The position numbers and the translations under genes were made by a program. DNA of 64,000 bases, from assembly GCF_040545875.1 (NCBI RefSeq), contig NZ_JBEPMR010000004.1; one strand, written 5' to 3'. The DNA is from Faecalicatena_A orotica. GTDB lineage: Bacteria; Bacillota; Clostridia; Lachnospirales; Lachnospiraceae. The notes beneath the pieces were generated by a model. That model did no database searches. It worked only from the letters and a program-made list of their open reading frames with translations, and was not told where the DNA came from. Below, in pieces: positions 26,299-34,643 of the stretch; within the stretch, counting starts at the first letter, position 1, and each line of letters starts with the position of its first letter.

Positions 26299-26697
26299 AG
26301 ATATCTACGCATTGCCTGATGGCGTACGTGCCGAACTGATTGACGGTCAAATTTATTACATGGCTCCACCAAGCAGACGACATCAGGGAATATTATCTGC
26401 GTTGCATCTTGAAATAGGCTCCTATATAAAATCCAAAGGTGGCTCATGTAAAATATATCCTGCGCCGTTCGCCGTATTTTTGAATGAAGATGATAAAACC
26501 TATGTGGAACCTGATATCAGCGTCATTTGCTCACCTGACAAGCTAAATGACAAAGGCTGTGCAGGCGCGCCTGACTGGGTGATTGAAATAGTTTCACCGG
26601 GCAGCAAACGCATGGACTACTACACACCTTTGCTGATTCCGTAAAGGCAGGCATCTATGAAGATCTGTCAATTGACTTCGGTCAACTGAATATTTAA
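26299..26697 (+). pseudogene. Uma2-family (DUF820) endonuclease-like gene, truncated and internally deleted
   Basis: The frame from about 26297 encodes 'EDIYALPDGVRAELIDGQIYYM' and on to 'DWVIEIVSPGSKRMDYYT', closely matching the intact gene at 27463-28008, but the first ~17 residues including the start are missing. After 'MDYYT' about 110 bases are deleted between short TACAC repeats, so the C-terminal 'SVKAGIYEDLSIDFGQLNI' is in another frame. The 3' flank, including a terminator, is also shared with the intact copy. This is a decayed paralogue. Confidence 0.85.
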
Positions 26698-26702
26698 CCA
26701 CT

Positions 26703-26740
26703 GCCGCCCCTTCCATTAGGATTGAGGGCGGTATTATTTC
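26703..26740 (+). terminator. Terminator hairpin shared by both Uma2 copies (first copy)
   Basis: GCCGCCC (26703-26709) pairs with GGGCGGT (26726-26732, last pair G.U) and is followed by ATTATTTCCC. The same unit with a perfect stem follows the intact Uma2 gene at 28015-28044. Confidence 0.6.
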
Positions 26741-26917
26741 CCTTTTTAGGGGCTTTAAAATTTCTTTAAGTTCTCGCATTCTCTTTTTTGTCTCAGTAAT
26801 AGTATCAGCGTATACCGAGTAACTTTTATATTCATATTTAATACGCCCTTCATATCGCCCATTGGCTCTCTGTCTTAGCCCCGACGGCAACTTTTTCCCA
26901 CTCTTATCAACTGCCAT
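26740..26917 (-). pseudogene. Tyrosine integrase N-terminal fragment (mobile element remnant)
   Basis: About 59 residues starting 'MAVDKSGKKLPSGLRQRANGR' and continuing 'YEGRIKYEYKSYSVYADTI', the arm-type DNA-binding domain at the N-terminus of phage and conjugative-element integrases of Clostridia. The frame then runs into the terminator copy that follows the Uma2 pseudogene, and the core and catalytic domains are absent. It marks the edge of a lost element and supports reading 26.0-28.1 kb as a decayed island. Confidence 0.75.
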
Positions 26918-27228
26918 GAAATCACCGCCTAACCTACAAGACTCTCAAAAATCAGAGCCATTGCATAATTGAAGTGTACTGGGTTATTTCTGTTTGCCCC
27001 GGGTGTTGCCGCACCCTTGGGGTTTCATAATCACTAACGCTTTTATGTAACAATGCCGTGATGCTTTCCTGCACAATCCGATTAAACTCTTTATCCAATC
27101 TATTCATTAACCCTTTTATCTATGAACTCATTATAGTACATGTACATATATTTATTTATGTGTTATACTTAATGCATATTAGAAAAGGTGTCTCCATTCA
27201 AGAGTGCCCAGTGAAAGAAGGTGCATAT
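26918..27228. other. Intergenic stretch in decayed island
   Basis: About 310 bases without a supportable gene. It holds one GC-rich hairpin (around 26997-27022, CCCCGGGTG pairing loosely with CACCCTTGGGG), which may be a leftover terminator or element end, then AT-rich sequence with a possible promoter for the RHH gene. No attachment-site repeat was recognised. Confidence 0.4.
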
Positions 27229-27417
27229 ATGCCACTAACTGAAAGCCAAAAACAAGCTCGTTATAATTATGCAAAGAAAAGTTTAAAGCGAATCCCTTTG
27301 GATGTTCAAAAAGAAAAATATGAGGAAATAGCTGCTGCTGCATCCAAAACAGGTGAATCCGTCAACGGTTTCATTAAAAAGGCTATTGATGAACGAATTG
27401 AACGCAATTCCGAATAG
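27229..27417 (+). CDS. Small ribbon-helix-helix (Arc-type) DNA-binding protein
   Basis: 62 residues from the ATG at 27229 (GAAGGTG upstream). The pattern 'KSLKRIPLDVQKEKYEEIAAAASKTGESVNGFIKKAIDERI' is that of an Arc/MetJ ribbon-helix-helix: a short beta strand with alternating residues, then two helices with a GES turn. Such proteins often serve as antitoxins or autorepressors. Here it precedes the Uma2 gene by 45 bases, so the two may form an operon. A toxin-antitoxin role is only a possibility. Confidence 0.75.
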   Translation: MPLTESQKQARYNYAKKSLKRIPLDVQKEKYEEIAAAASKTGESVNGFIKKAIDERIERNSE

Positions 27418-27462
27418 CCACCGCTACTGTGTCAATACTATTTCATGGAAGGATGTGTTAAA

Positions 27463-28008
27463 ATGCCATTACCAAACCAGAAGAACGAATACACTGCTGA
27501 TTATATTTATTCTCTGCCTGATGGGGAACGTGCTGAGTTGATTGACGGGCAGATATACTATATGGCCCCGCCAAACAGGAAACATCAAGAAATACTATTA
27601 GAACTTGCCGGTATTATCCGTGATTACATCAAATCCAAGGATGGCTTATGCAAGCTCTACATCGCCCCATTTGCCGTATTTTTGAATGAAGATGATAAAA
27701 CCTATGTAGAACCAGATATCAGCCTCATTTGCTCACCTGATAAGCTAAATGACAAAGGCTGCGCAGGTGCCCCTGATTGGGTGATTGAAATAGTCTCCCC
27801 GGGAAGCAGGCGCATGGACTATTACACTAAATTATTCAAATACCGTACTGCCGGGGTACGGGAATATTGGATAGTTGACCCTGATAAAAACCGTATTATG
27901 GTATATAACTTTGAATCAGAGGATACTATCGAATACACTTTTACTGATTCTGTAAAAGCAGGCATCTATGAAGACCTGTCAATTGACTTCGGACAATTGA
28001 ACATTTAA
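27463..28008 (+). CDS. Uma2-family (DUF820) putative endonuclease, intact copy
   Basis: About 181 residues from the ATG at 27463, which has GGAAGG ten bases upstream. The PD-(D/E)XK core of the family is visible: 'YVEPDISLICSPDKL' with the metal-binding Asp, then 'DWVIEIVSPGS' (E-x-V), then 'YRTAGVREYWIVDPDKNRI'. Uma2 proteins are common in accessory DNA and have a restriction-endonuclease-like fold, but the biological role is not established. Full length, unlike the nearby pseudogene. Confidence 0.85.
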   Translation: MPLPNQKNEYTADYIYSLPDGERAELIDGQIYYMAPPNRKHQEILLELAGIIRDYIKSKDGLCKLYIAPFAVFLNEDDKTYVEPDISLICSPDKLNDKGCAGAPDWVIEIVSPGSRRMDYYTKLFKYRTAGVREYWIVDPDKNRIMVYNFESEDTIEYTFTDSVKAGIYEDLSIDFGQLNI

Positions 28009-28014
28009 TCCACT

Positions 28015-28055
28015 GCCGCCCCTTCCATTAGGATTGAGGGCGGCATTATTTCCCC
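28015..28055 (+). terminator. Terminator of the intact Uma2 gene
   Basis: Perfect 7-bp stem GCCGCCC/GGGCGGC (28015-28021 with 28038-28044) followed by ATTATTTCCCC and TTTT. Confidence 0.65.
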
Positions 28056-28199
28056 TTTTAGGGTGTCGGAATTCTTATCAAAAAACCGTTTTAAGCCTTT
28101 ACCCTTATATTTCTATCCTAAGGGTATTCAAATTGAAATTAGCCGCTTTTCGTCTGTCGTGGAGTCATGTTTTCCAATATCACAAATTGTGGATACGGC

Positions 28200-28228
28200 T
28201 TGATTTTCCCCTTCCCCCATGCTATACT
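28200..28228 (+). promoter_or_regulatory. Sigma-A promoter of queT
   Basis: TTGATT (28200-28205), 17-base spacer, TATACT (28223-28228). The start near 28235 gives a leader of about 117 bases before the queT ATG, long enough for a riboswitch. Confidence 0.75.
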
Positions 28229-28241
28229 AACAATCGTTCCC

Positions 28242-28341
28242 AAGCCCTGAAAAATAAGGTCTTACGGGCTTACCGGCGATTCCCGCCGTAAAATGAATCG
28301 TGTGTTCGAGACCTTCCACACGTAAAACAAAACTAAAGGAG
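28242..28341 (+). ncRNA. Pseudoknotted 5' leader of queT, candidate preQ1/queuosine-precursor riboswitch
   Basis: Three local stems: AAGCCC/GGGCTT (28242-28247 with 28266-28271), CGGCG/CGCCG (28274-28278 with 28284-28288) and CGTGTG/CACACG (28299-28304 with 28317-28322). The loops of the first and third contain AAGGTCT (28256-28262) and AGACCTT (28309-28315), which can form a 7-bp loop-loop pairing. An A-rich tail TAAAACAAAACTAA then runs into the AAAGGAG ribosome site, resembling the tail of preQ1 riboswitches. The class is uncertain; the gene context supports a queuosine-precursor ligand. Confidence 0.6.
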
Positions 28342-28351
28342 AATTTGAAAA

Positions 28352-28849
28352 ATGAAGAATTCAGGCAACAACAAAGTACTGTTTATGTCACAGGCGGCGA
28401 TGATTGCCGCGATCTATGTAGTGATCACGGTCGTATTCGCACCATTCAGTTACGGAGAAGTGCAGGTCCGTCTTTCCGAAGCGCTGACAATCCTCCCGGT
28501 ATTCACTCCGGCCGCAGTTCCGGGGCTGTTCATCGGATGTATCATCAGCAACATACTCGGCGGGTGTATCCTGCCGGATATTATTTTCGGAAGTCTGGCG
28601 ACTCTGATCGGCGCCATATTCACGTGGCTGCTGCGTAAGAAGAGCAAGTTCCTCGCTCCGCTGCCGCCGGTTCTGGCCAATACGGTCATCGTACCGTTTG
28701 TCCTGCGCTATGGGTATCAGATACTGCTTCCTATCCCGCTTATGATGCTGACAGTCGGCATCGGGGAAATCATTTCCTGCGGAGTTCTCGGACTGATTGT
28801 ATATGCCGCCCTGAGCAAATACAGACATGCCATTTTCAGAACTGCTTAA
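28352..28849 (+). CDS. queT: QueT-family queuosine-precursor ECF transporter (S component)
   Basis: 165 residues, strongly hydrophobic with about five or six membrane segments. 'AAIYVVITVVFAPFSYGEVQVRLSEALTILP' and the 'NILGGCILPDIIFGSLATL' block are characteristic of the QueT family, which imports preQ0, preQ1 or queuine with a shared ECF ATPase/T-component. AAAGGAG precedes the ATG at good spacing. It stands alone between the decayed island and a convergent operon and is preceded by a structured leader that probably senses its substrate. Confidence 0.88.
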   Translation: MKNSGNNKVLFMSQAAMIAAIYVVITVVFAPFSYGEVQVRLSEALTILPVFTPAAVPGLFIGCIISNILGGCILPDIIFGSLATLIGAIFTWLLRKKSKFLAPLPPVLANTVIVPFVLRYGYQILLPIPLMMLTVGIGEIISCGVLGLIVYAALSKYRHAIFRTA

Positions 28850-28856
28850 ATGATAT

Positions 28857-28896
28857 AAAAGAGCTGTCACAAAATATTTTGCGGCGGCTCTTTTTT
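28857..28896. terminator. Bidirectional terminator between queT and the convergent kinase gene
   Basis: A 12-bp stem (28857-28868 with 28883-28894, two G.U pairs), flanked by A's on the left and T's on the right, so it has a T run on both strands. Confidence 0.88.
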
Positions 28897-28900
28897 ACAT

Positions 28901-30682
28901 TCAGACTTCTTTATTAATCACGGCAGGCAGTCTCACGACGACTTTGGTCCCCTGCCTTTCCTTCGAACTAATTTCCAGATTATAAGACTCGCCATATATG
29001 TATTTAATCCGCTCACGGATATTGCGGATGCCAATATGCGCCCCTCGGATTCTGCCTTTCGGCTGGTTCAGGATTTCATCGAGCCGTTCTCTCGACATTC
29101 CCGCTCCGTTGTCCTCTATGGATAACACAATCTCCCCCTCTTCCTGATGTGCGGTGATCGTAATGCATCCGCCTAAAATCTCCCCGTTCTCATCCTTATT
29201 TTCCAGAATTCCGTGAAACAGTGCATTTTCAACCAACGGCTGTATTACGTTCTTGGCAATCAGAATGCCTTTTACCTCTTCATCCACATCCATTTTTGTT
29301 TTGAATGTCCCTTCATACCTGTACTTTTGTATAATCAGATACTGTCTGGTCACATTCAGTTCCTGTTCTACGGTATCATAAACTTCTGATATCTCGATAC
29401 GCAGCCTGTCCCGAAGGATTTCGATCATGGCCCTGTTTACGGCAATAACATCCTCATTCCGTTCCTTCTGGGCCAGATATGTGATCGTATTCATGGTATT
29501 GTAAATAAAATGAGGGTCCACCTGTGAGACAAGCAGGCTGTAGCGCATCGTCTGCTCCAGCTTTTCCTTTTCAATCAGCTCCTGAATATTGTCCTCCAGT
29601 TTACCAGCCATAATGTTAAAGGATTCACTGGCTTCCCCGATTTCATCCCTGGACTTAACAGTGACCCGGGCACTCAGGTTTCCTTTTGCGATTTCGCCCA
29701 TCTGCCGTGAGACTTCCCCGAGCGGGCCCACAAATTTCCGGACAAGCGGCACCATGACCGCAACCACGCAGATCCCGAAAATGGCTACCAGAATCTCGTT
29801 AAGCAGAATCAGTGAACGGTTATTTGCAATAATTTCCTCCCTCGTAAGCCTGCTCAAAAGCTTCCAGCTACGGTTCTGGGAATAACGCACGACCGTGACT
29901 CCGTCCTCATCCCGATGAAAGCCTTCCATATAGCTGTCCCCTATCGTCAGATCGCTGAGAGCCGTATTCACATCAATATCGGAATCTTTTACACTCGGCG
30001 CCACCTGCACATTATCCCCGTTTAAGAGGAGAAAATCATTACAGTAATCATTGACATCCTGTGCAATGTAGATGATCTCGTCATAAGAGGCCACAATGAC
30101 AGCCTGCCCTGTGATCCCATTCTTGCCGTACTGCCGGGCATACCCGTAGCCCATGTTAAAATTGCTCCCGAAAAATGCCGTTGACTCTTCCTTCACAAAC
30201 GTAAAAGGCTCTACGAACATGCTGTTCTTCTCTTCCTCCCTCATCTTCGGAAGCACCTGCTGCTGGATATGTGATTTTACACTTTGGGAAATCCCGACCG
30301 TGTTAAAACTATAGTTCTTCTCCCCCCTGCTGACATTCAGATAGATTCCCAGTACCTGATTCGGCGGCAGGCTGTCCTTGCGCCCCATCCCGGACAGATA
30401 AAGGCGTATCTTCGCCGCATTTTTCTCGACCGGTTCTTCCATATAAGCCTCAAGCAATTCATTCAACCCGTCGTCTTTGCCGACAACAGTGGAAAAACGC
30501 TCCACCTCGTCAAAGCAGCGTTCCATCCGCATCATAATCTGTTCATTAAAATTCATGGCATTCTCCAGTTCCTTCTCGCCCGATGAGAGGTAAACAATAT
30601 GCGGAAGCAGTACCGTCAGGGTAAAAAACATCACCAGAAACACTAATATCTGAGAGAGAAGCAGTTTATTCTTCAGTTTCAT
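28901..30682 (-). CDS. YesM-type sensor histidine kinase (second pair)
   Basis: 593 residues: membrane helix at about 7-29, extracytoplasmic domain to about 290, second helix near 291-313 ('NEILVAIFGICVVAVMVPLV'), HAMP ('EVSRQMGEIAKGNLSARV'), and the LytS-type phosphoacceptor 'VSQVDPHFIYNTMNTITYL'. The ATPase has 'VIQPLVENALFHGI' and 'DNGAGM'. It follows its response regulator by 9 bases and is the last gene of the GH51/ABC operon, so it probably senses extracellular arabinose-type sugar or its binding protein. Confidence 0.92.
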   Translation of the reverse strand: MKLKNKLLLSQILVFLVMFFTLTVLLPHIVYLSSGEKELENAMNFNEQIMMRMERCFDEVERFSTVVGKDDGLNELLEAYMEEPVEKNAAKIRLYLSGMGRKDSLPPNQVLGIYLNVSRGEKNYSFNTVGISQSVKSHIQQQVLPKMREEEKNSMFVEPFTFVKEESTAFFGSNFNMGYGYARQYGKNGITGQAVIVASYDEIIYIAQDVNDYCNDFLLLNGDNVQVAPSVKDSDIDVNTALSDLTIGDSYMEGFHRDEDGVTVVRYSQNRSWKLLSRLTREEIIANNRSLILLNEILVAIFGICVVAVMVPLVRKFVGPLGEVSRQMGEIAKGNLSARVTVKSRDEIGEASESFNIMAGKLEDNIQELIEKEKLEQTMRYSLLVSQVDPHFIYNTMNTITYLAQKERNEDVIAVNRAMIEILRDRLRIEISEVYDTVEQELNVTRQYLIIQKYRYEGTFKTKMDVDEEVKGILIAKNVIQPLVENALFHGILENKDENGEILGGCITITAHQEEGEIVLSIEDNGAGMSRERLDEILNQPKGRIRGAHIGIRNIRERIKYIYGESYNLEISSKERQGTKVVVRLPAVINKEV

Positions 30683-30691
30683 AATATCCTG

Positions 30692-32278
30692 TTAACCTTT
30701 CCGTTTATATTCGTTCGGGGTGAGCCCGGTAAACTGTTTGAAAATCTTGCTGAAATACTGGCTTGATGTAAATCCTGTCAGTTCAGCCACCTCATAAATC
30801 ATATACTCACTCTGGTCCAACAGCTTCTTCGCCTTCTGTACCCGGATGCCGTTCAGATAATCGCTGACTCCGATTCCCACTTCCTCTTTAAACTTCGTGG
30901 AAAGCCACGAATTGCTCAGGCTGACTTTCTGAGCCACCACATTTGTAGACAATTCGGGGTCTTTATAGTTTTCCTGTAGAAAATTCAGGGCCTCCTGTAT
31001 CACCTCGGAATAAGAGCCCCTGCTGTCCTCTCCCGAAATCAGCTCAATCTCACTCATCTTAAATTCCAGAAAGGACGCGACTTCTTTTGGATTTCTAAAA
31101 TCATATGTTGAACTCGATTCCGTCATGCTGAACCTGCGGCCGCTTTTTTCACCGAGAAGCGAACCCTCGAAACGGCTGACAGCATCCAGCATTCCCTTTG
31201 CATACCATAGGTACGTTACAATATCCTCCTGCTCAATGGCTATTTTTAAACGTTCTATATAACGCCTCTGGGCATCCCTGTCCCCATTCTTGATTCCATT
31301 AAAAATCTGTTCCGCAGAAACAGAGGGTGCCTTTGCTTCCGCGTTTTCCCCTGACAGACCGCTGCTGAATTCTGCAATCTGAGGTTTTCCCGTCACATAA
31401 CGCCGCCATAACTGTTTCTTATTCTTCTCATAAAATCTACCAAACTGCCGGACTGAGCATCCTTTCGCATAATAATAAACGCTGAAGCTGCAGGATGTTT
31501 TCTCCCCCAGCCCTGCAATGATGCGCCGTGAAAACTGATACATCCGGTCATTGATTTCTTTCAGCGAAATCAGGTTACCGGCAAGCTCAAAGATGCCAAG
31601 GTTTACCTTATCATCCACGGCAAAGGCTGATACCATCTGCATGTCATATCCCGGCGCATATCTGGCACACATACTGTCAAATTCATAATCATAGGCCAGA
31701 TCAGAACATGCGGTGGACGGAAGATAAGACTCAATAAAATCCGGCACCAGATTCTTGGCAAGTATCAAATAGTAATACCTTTTGTGAATCCTGATATACT
31801 CATTCTCATCCAGGATACTCTTATAATGTTCCTCGGGTTCATTCTTAAGAAACAGCGATTCAAGGATCATATTCGTTGTATACTGGTTCTTTGCACATTC
31901 TTTCTGAATCTCCTCTTTTAAGCCGAGGATCTTCTGGAGGAAGGATTCTTCATCCACGTCACTTTTTAACAGATAGTCATCGATCCCCAGCCGGATTGCC
32001 TGTTTCACATAACTGAAATTTTTATATCCCGACATAAACAGAATATGTACCCGCTTATCTATTTCCCGGATCATCGTGACCAGTTCCAGACCGCTCATCG
32101 TAGGCATCCTGACATCCGAGATCACAAGATGGGGCCTGTGTTTGCGGAACAGTTTAAGAGCCTGTTCGGCATCCGTAGTAATCCCGACGATCTCAAATCC
32201 GTAATATTCCCAGTTTATAATGTCTTCCAGATACTCCAGCGCAAGCTTTTCATCATCTACTAACAAAACCTTTATCAT
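30692..32278 (-). CDS. YesN-type response regulator (second pair)
   Basis: About 528 residues from the ATG at 32278 (GAGGTGGG upstream); the 17-codon extension overlaps a hairpin and is unlikely. Receiver with phosphoacceptor Asp at about 55 ('LVISDVRMP') and a C-terminal AraC-type HTH pair ending 'GFTSSQYFSKIFKQFTGLTP'. The middle portion (about 150-400) has no motif I recognise. Expected to activate the importer/GH51 operon in response to the adjacent YesM kinase. Confidence 0.92.
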   Translation of the reverse strand: MIKVLLVDDEKLALEYLEDIINWEYYGFEIVGITTDAEQALKLFRKHRPHLVISDVRMPTMSGLELVTMIREIDKRVHILFMSGYKNFSYVKQAIRLGIDDYLLKSDVDEESFLQKILGLKEEIQKECAKNQYTTNMILESLFLKNEPEEHYKSILDENEYIRIHKRYYYLILAKNLVPDFIESYLPSTACSDLAYDYEFDSMCARYAPGYDMQMVSAFAVDDKVNLGIFELAGNLISLKEINDRMYQFSRRIIAGLGEKTSCSFSVYYYAKGCSVRQFGRFYEKNKKQLWRRYVTGKPQIAEFSSGLSGENAEAKAPSVSAEQIFNGIKNGDRDAQRRYIERLKIAIEQEDIVTYLWYAKGMLDAVSRFEGSLLGEKSGRRFSMTESSSTYDFRNPKEVASFLEFKMSEIELISGEDSRGSYSEVIQEALNFLQENYKDPELSTNVVAQKVSLSNSWLSTKFKEEVGIGVSDYLNGIRVQKAKKLLDQSEYMIYEVAELTGFTSSQYFSKIFKQFTGLTPNEYKRKG

Positions 32279-32298
32279 AACCCACCTCACCATTAAAT

Positions 32299-32393
32299 TT
32301 CCGGCCGTTCTGGCCGGAATTTCCACCACGCCCCCATTGTATCATAAATGAATACCAGTAAACCACAACCGCCCCGGCGCATTTGCGCCGAGG
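32299..32393 (-). other. Two intergenic hairpins between permease and response regulator genes
   Basis: One 9-bp GC-rich stem (32372-32380 with 32385-32393, loop ATTT) lies just after the permease stop and may be a weak terminator, since no T run follows. A second 8-bp stem (32299-32306 with 32312-32319) lies close to the regulator's start. Together they could lower regulator expression relative to the transport genes. Confidence 0.5.
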
Positions 32394-32410
32394 CTCATAA
32401 TAACTGCCTG

Positions 32411-33394
32411 CTATGCATTCAGCTTGGCATATTCTTTTTTCTCTTTCCTGCTGCTGATAAAGTCCATAACTCTCTGGTTATTATATGTAAAGATCATGAT
32501 GACCAGCAGAAATATGCCGGATGCCGTGTCCTGCAGCGAGGCGGACAGCCCCAGGCTTAACAGCCCGGTCGTAAGCATGTTCAGCACAAAATTCCCGATA
32601 AAGATACCGATCAGCAGGTTGCAGTACTGCTCCAGCGCCAGCCCCACATAAATACCGAGCATACAGTTGAATATAATATTCGTGCTGGACATATACATCG
32701 GCGTATCGATGGATCCCTGTATGGAAATTTTGAGAAGCGCCGCCACTCCGAGAAATACTGAAGAGATCACGTAGCACAGAAACGCGGTCCTCTTTGTGTT
32801 GACACCCCCGTTTTTTGCAATCTGCTGTGAACTCGCACATGCCCGTACATTGTACCCAAACTTTGTATAGTTGAATATGATGTAAAAGAGTGCAAACATT
32901 ACTGCGAAAATGATCAGGCAGTACGGGAAACGTCCTAGTGTCGTCGTCTCCCCCTTGATTGCCGTCACCCATGAGATACTCGCCAGGTTGGAAAGTGTCT
33001 CATATACCATACATACCCCGAGTGCTGTTACGATTGCCGGTACACGAAGGAGCCTGTACATGATCCCCGAGACTGTCCCCAGCACGATCCCAGTGCCGAC
33101 GACAAGTACGGCAAACGTAACGAGTCCGATCCCGTGCAGATAAACCATTTTCGCCCCGAACATTGCCGAGAGCATGACCACCGCCCCTGCACTTAAGTCC
33201 ATCCTGTCGCAGAGCATATTGCAGCACATGGCAAACGAGATCAGTGTCGGTGCCAGAGACTGCTTCAGATTCATGATGAGGCTTGCCGGTTTGCCAAATT
33301 TACCGCCTGAACAAATGAAAAACAACAGATAGACAAACACCGGGAGCAGAATCACTTTCACAGCATTTTTTATTTTAATGGATTTTGTAGCCAT
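32411..33394 (-). CDS. CUT2-type sugar ABC permease (second of two, YjfF-like)
   Basis: 327 residues, hydrophobic throughout, with the family's 'DRMDLSAGAVVMLSAMFGA' motif near residue 65 and repeated membrane segments. The operon encodes two different permeases, as in the E. coli YtfQRT-YjfF galactofuranose importer, implying a heterodimeric channel. It follows the binding-protein gene by 35 bases. In the context of a GH51 enzyme the likely cargo is arabinose or short arabinofuranosides. Confidence 0.85.
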   Translation of the reverse strand: MATKSIKIKNAVKVILLPVFVYLLFFICSGGKFGKPASLIMNLKQSLAPTLISFAMCCNMLCDRMDLSAGAVVMLSAMFGAKMVYLHGIGLVTFAVLVVGTGIVLGTVSGIMYRLLRVPAIVTALGVCMVYETLSNLASISWVTAIKGETTTLGRFPYCLIIFAVMFALFYIIFNYTKFGYNVRACASSQQIAKNGGVNTKRTAFLCYVISSVFLGVAALLKISIQGSIDTPMYMSSTNIIFNCMLGIYVGLALEQYCNLLIGIFIGNFVLNMLTTGLLSLGLSASLQDTASGIFLLVIMIFTYNNQRVMDFISSRKEKKEYAKLNA

Positions 33395-33429
33395 ATTCGT
33401 TCCCCTTTCAAGCCGGAGTCTGCCGGAAG

Positions 33430-34629
33430 CTATTCTGATTTATGCCTGTTCATCGTATCGTCAATACTGTAGGATGCACCCATTTTCACAAGGTCCTCTG
33501 ACGTTGCGTCTTTGTTATACTTCTTGATTACCTGCTTAAGTTCATCCGTTGTCCATGCATAAACGCCGTCATTGTGCAGATAAGTCATATAGTTGGAAAA
33601 TTCTTCTCCTGTCTTACAGGTAATGAAGTTCACCGGCACTTCAACCTTTTCGTCTGAAAGCGGTGTGCCTTCCAATGTGTTGTACATGAAGATAAACGGG
33701 AATACAACATCCACATACTGGCCGCCGATGGCACATGCAACCTCACCACTGTCCAGCCCTTCCTGACAGTTTTCAGAAAGGTCACAGAATGCAATCTTGA
33801 TCTGTCCTTCCCTGCCTGCTGATTTGATCGGCTCGGAACAGTATTCGATACCGAGCAGTGTAATTGCGATACCGTCTATCGTATCGTCTGCCGCGAGGAA
33901 GTCCTCAACTGCTTTTGTAAATTCAAGCCCTCTGTACTCACCGGCTTTCTGAATCTCCGGATGGTCCTCGAATGCCGCCATCATGCCTTCCCAGCGCCTG
34001 TCGTGGCATGTGATGCCCGGTTCATAGCCGATTGCTGCAATATTCTTACAGCCGGTGTCAATCAGGCTTGTAATAATATCATATCCTGCCTGGTAATCCG
34101 CCTCATAGGAACCGCCGACAAAGTATTTGCTCGCATATACCTGTTCCTTAATACTTTCATCGATCTGTGAAAAACCAACACCGAGATAAACATCATTGTC
34201 TTCACATATTTTCAGTCCCTGCAGAACCGCCGTCCCGGAGAAATTAGTTGTAATGATTCCGTCCACTCCCTGGGCACAAAGATTTTCAATTGCAGAAAGA
34301 TAAGTCTCATCCGCAAAATTCTCGATGATGTAATAACTGAATTTCACACCAAATTCTTTTCCCATATAATCCGTGTAGGATTTTAACTTCGAACATAGAA
34401 AATCTGTTGTTGTGTGGATGACAACCCCAATCGTATAGTCTCCGTCCGGGTCGCCGCATGTCTCTCCCGCACCTGCATCATTCCCCCACACCTCATTCGT
34501 CTTTGCATCCGCTTCTTCTGTTTTTGCAGATGAATTATCTGAGTTCCCCTTGTCATTCGAACCGCTGCACCCCGCCAGCGAGAATATCATGACTGCTGCC
34601 ATAATAAACGCGATCATTCTTTTTTTCAT
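33430..34629 (-). CDS. Sugar-binding lipoprotein of the arabinofuranoside-type ABC importer
   Basis: 399 residues. Signal peptide with lipobox 'FSLAGCSGS' (Cys about 21), then an Asn/Ser/Asp-rich linker and a type-I periplasmic-binding fold ('DYTIGVVIHTTTDFLCSKLKSY', 'CAQGVDGIITTNFSGTAV', 'NIAAIGYEPG'). It is more divergent from RbsB than the protein at 18458. It lies between the two permease genes, the usual arrangement being binding protein first, so the order here is unusual. Confidence 0.87.
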   Translation of the reverse strand: MKKRMIAFIMAAVMIFSLAGCSGSNDKGNSDNSSAKTEEADAKTNEVWGNDAGAGETCGDPDGDYTIGVVIHTTTDFLCSKLKSYTDYMGKEFGVKFSYYIIENFADETYLSAIENLCAQGVDGIITTNFSGTAVLQGLKICEDNDVYLGVGFSQIDESIKEQVYASKYFVGGSYEADYQAGYDIITSLIDTGCKNIAAIGYEPGITCHDRRWEGMMAAFEDHPEIQKAGEYRGLEFTKAVEDFLAADDTIDGIAITLLGIEYCSEPIKSAGREGQIKIAFCDLSENCQEGLDSGEVACAIGGQYVDVVFPFIFMYNTLEGTPLSDEKVEVPVNFITCKTGEEFSNYMTYLHNDGVYAWTTDELKQVIKKYNKDATSEDLVKMGASYSIDDTMNRHKSE

Positions 34630-34643
34630 AACCTGTTTCCTCC

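Noticed and set aside
28034..28291. 85-codon open frame ahead of queT
   Set aside because: It overlaps the Uma2 terminator, the queT promoter and the structured leader, has no ribosome site and no protein-like composition.
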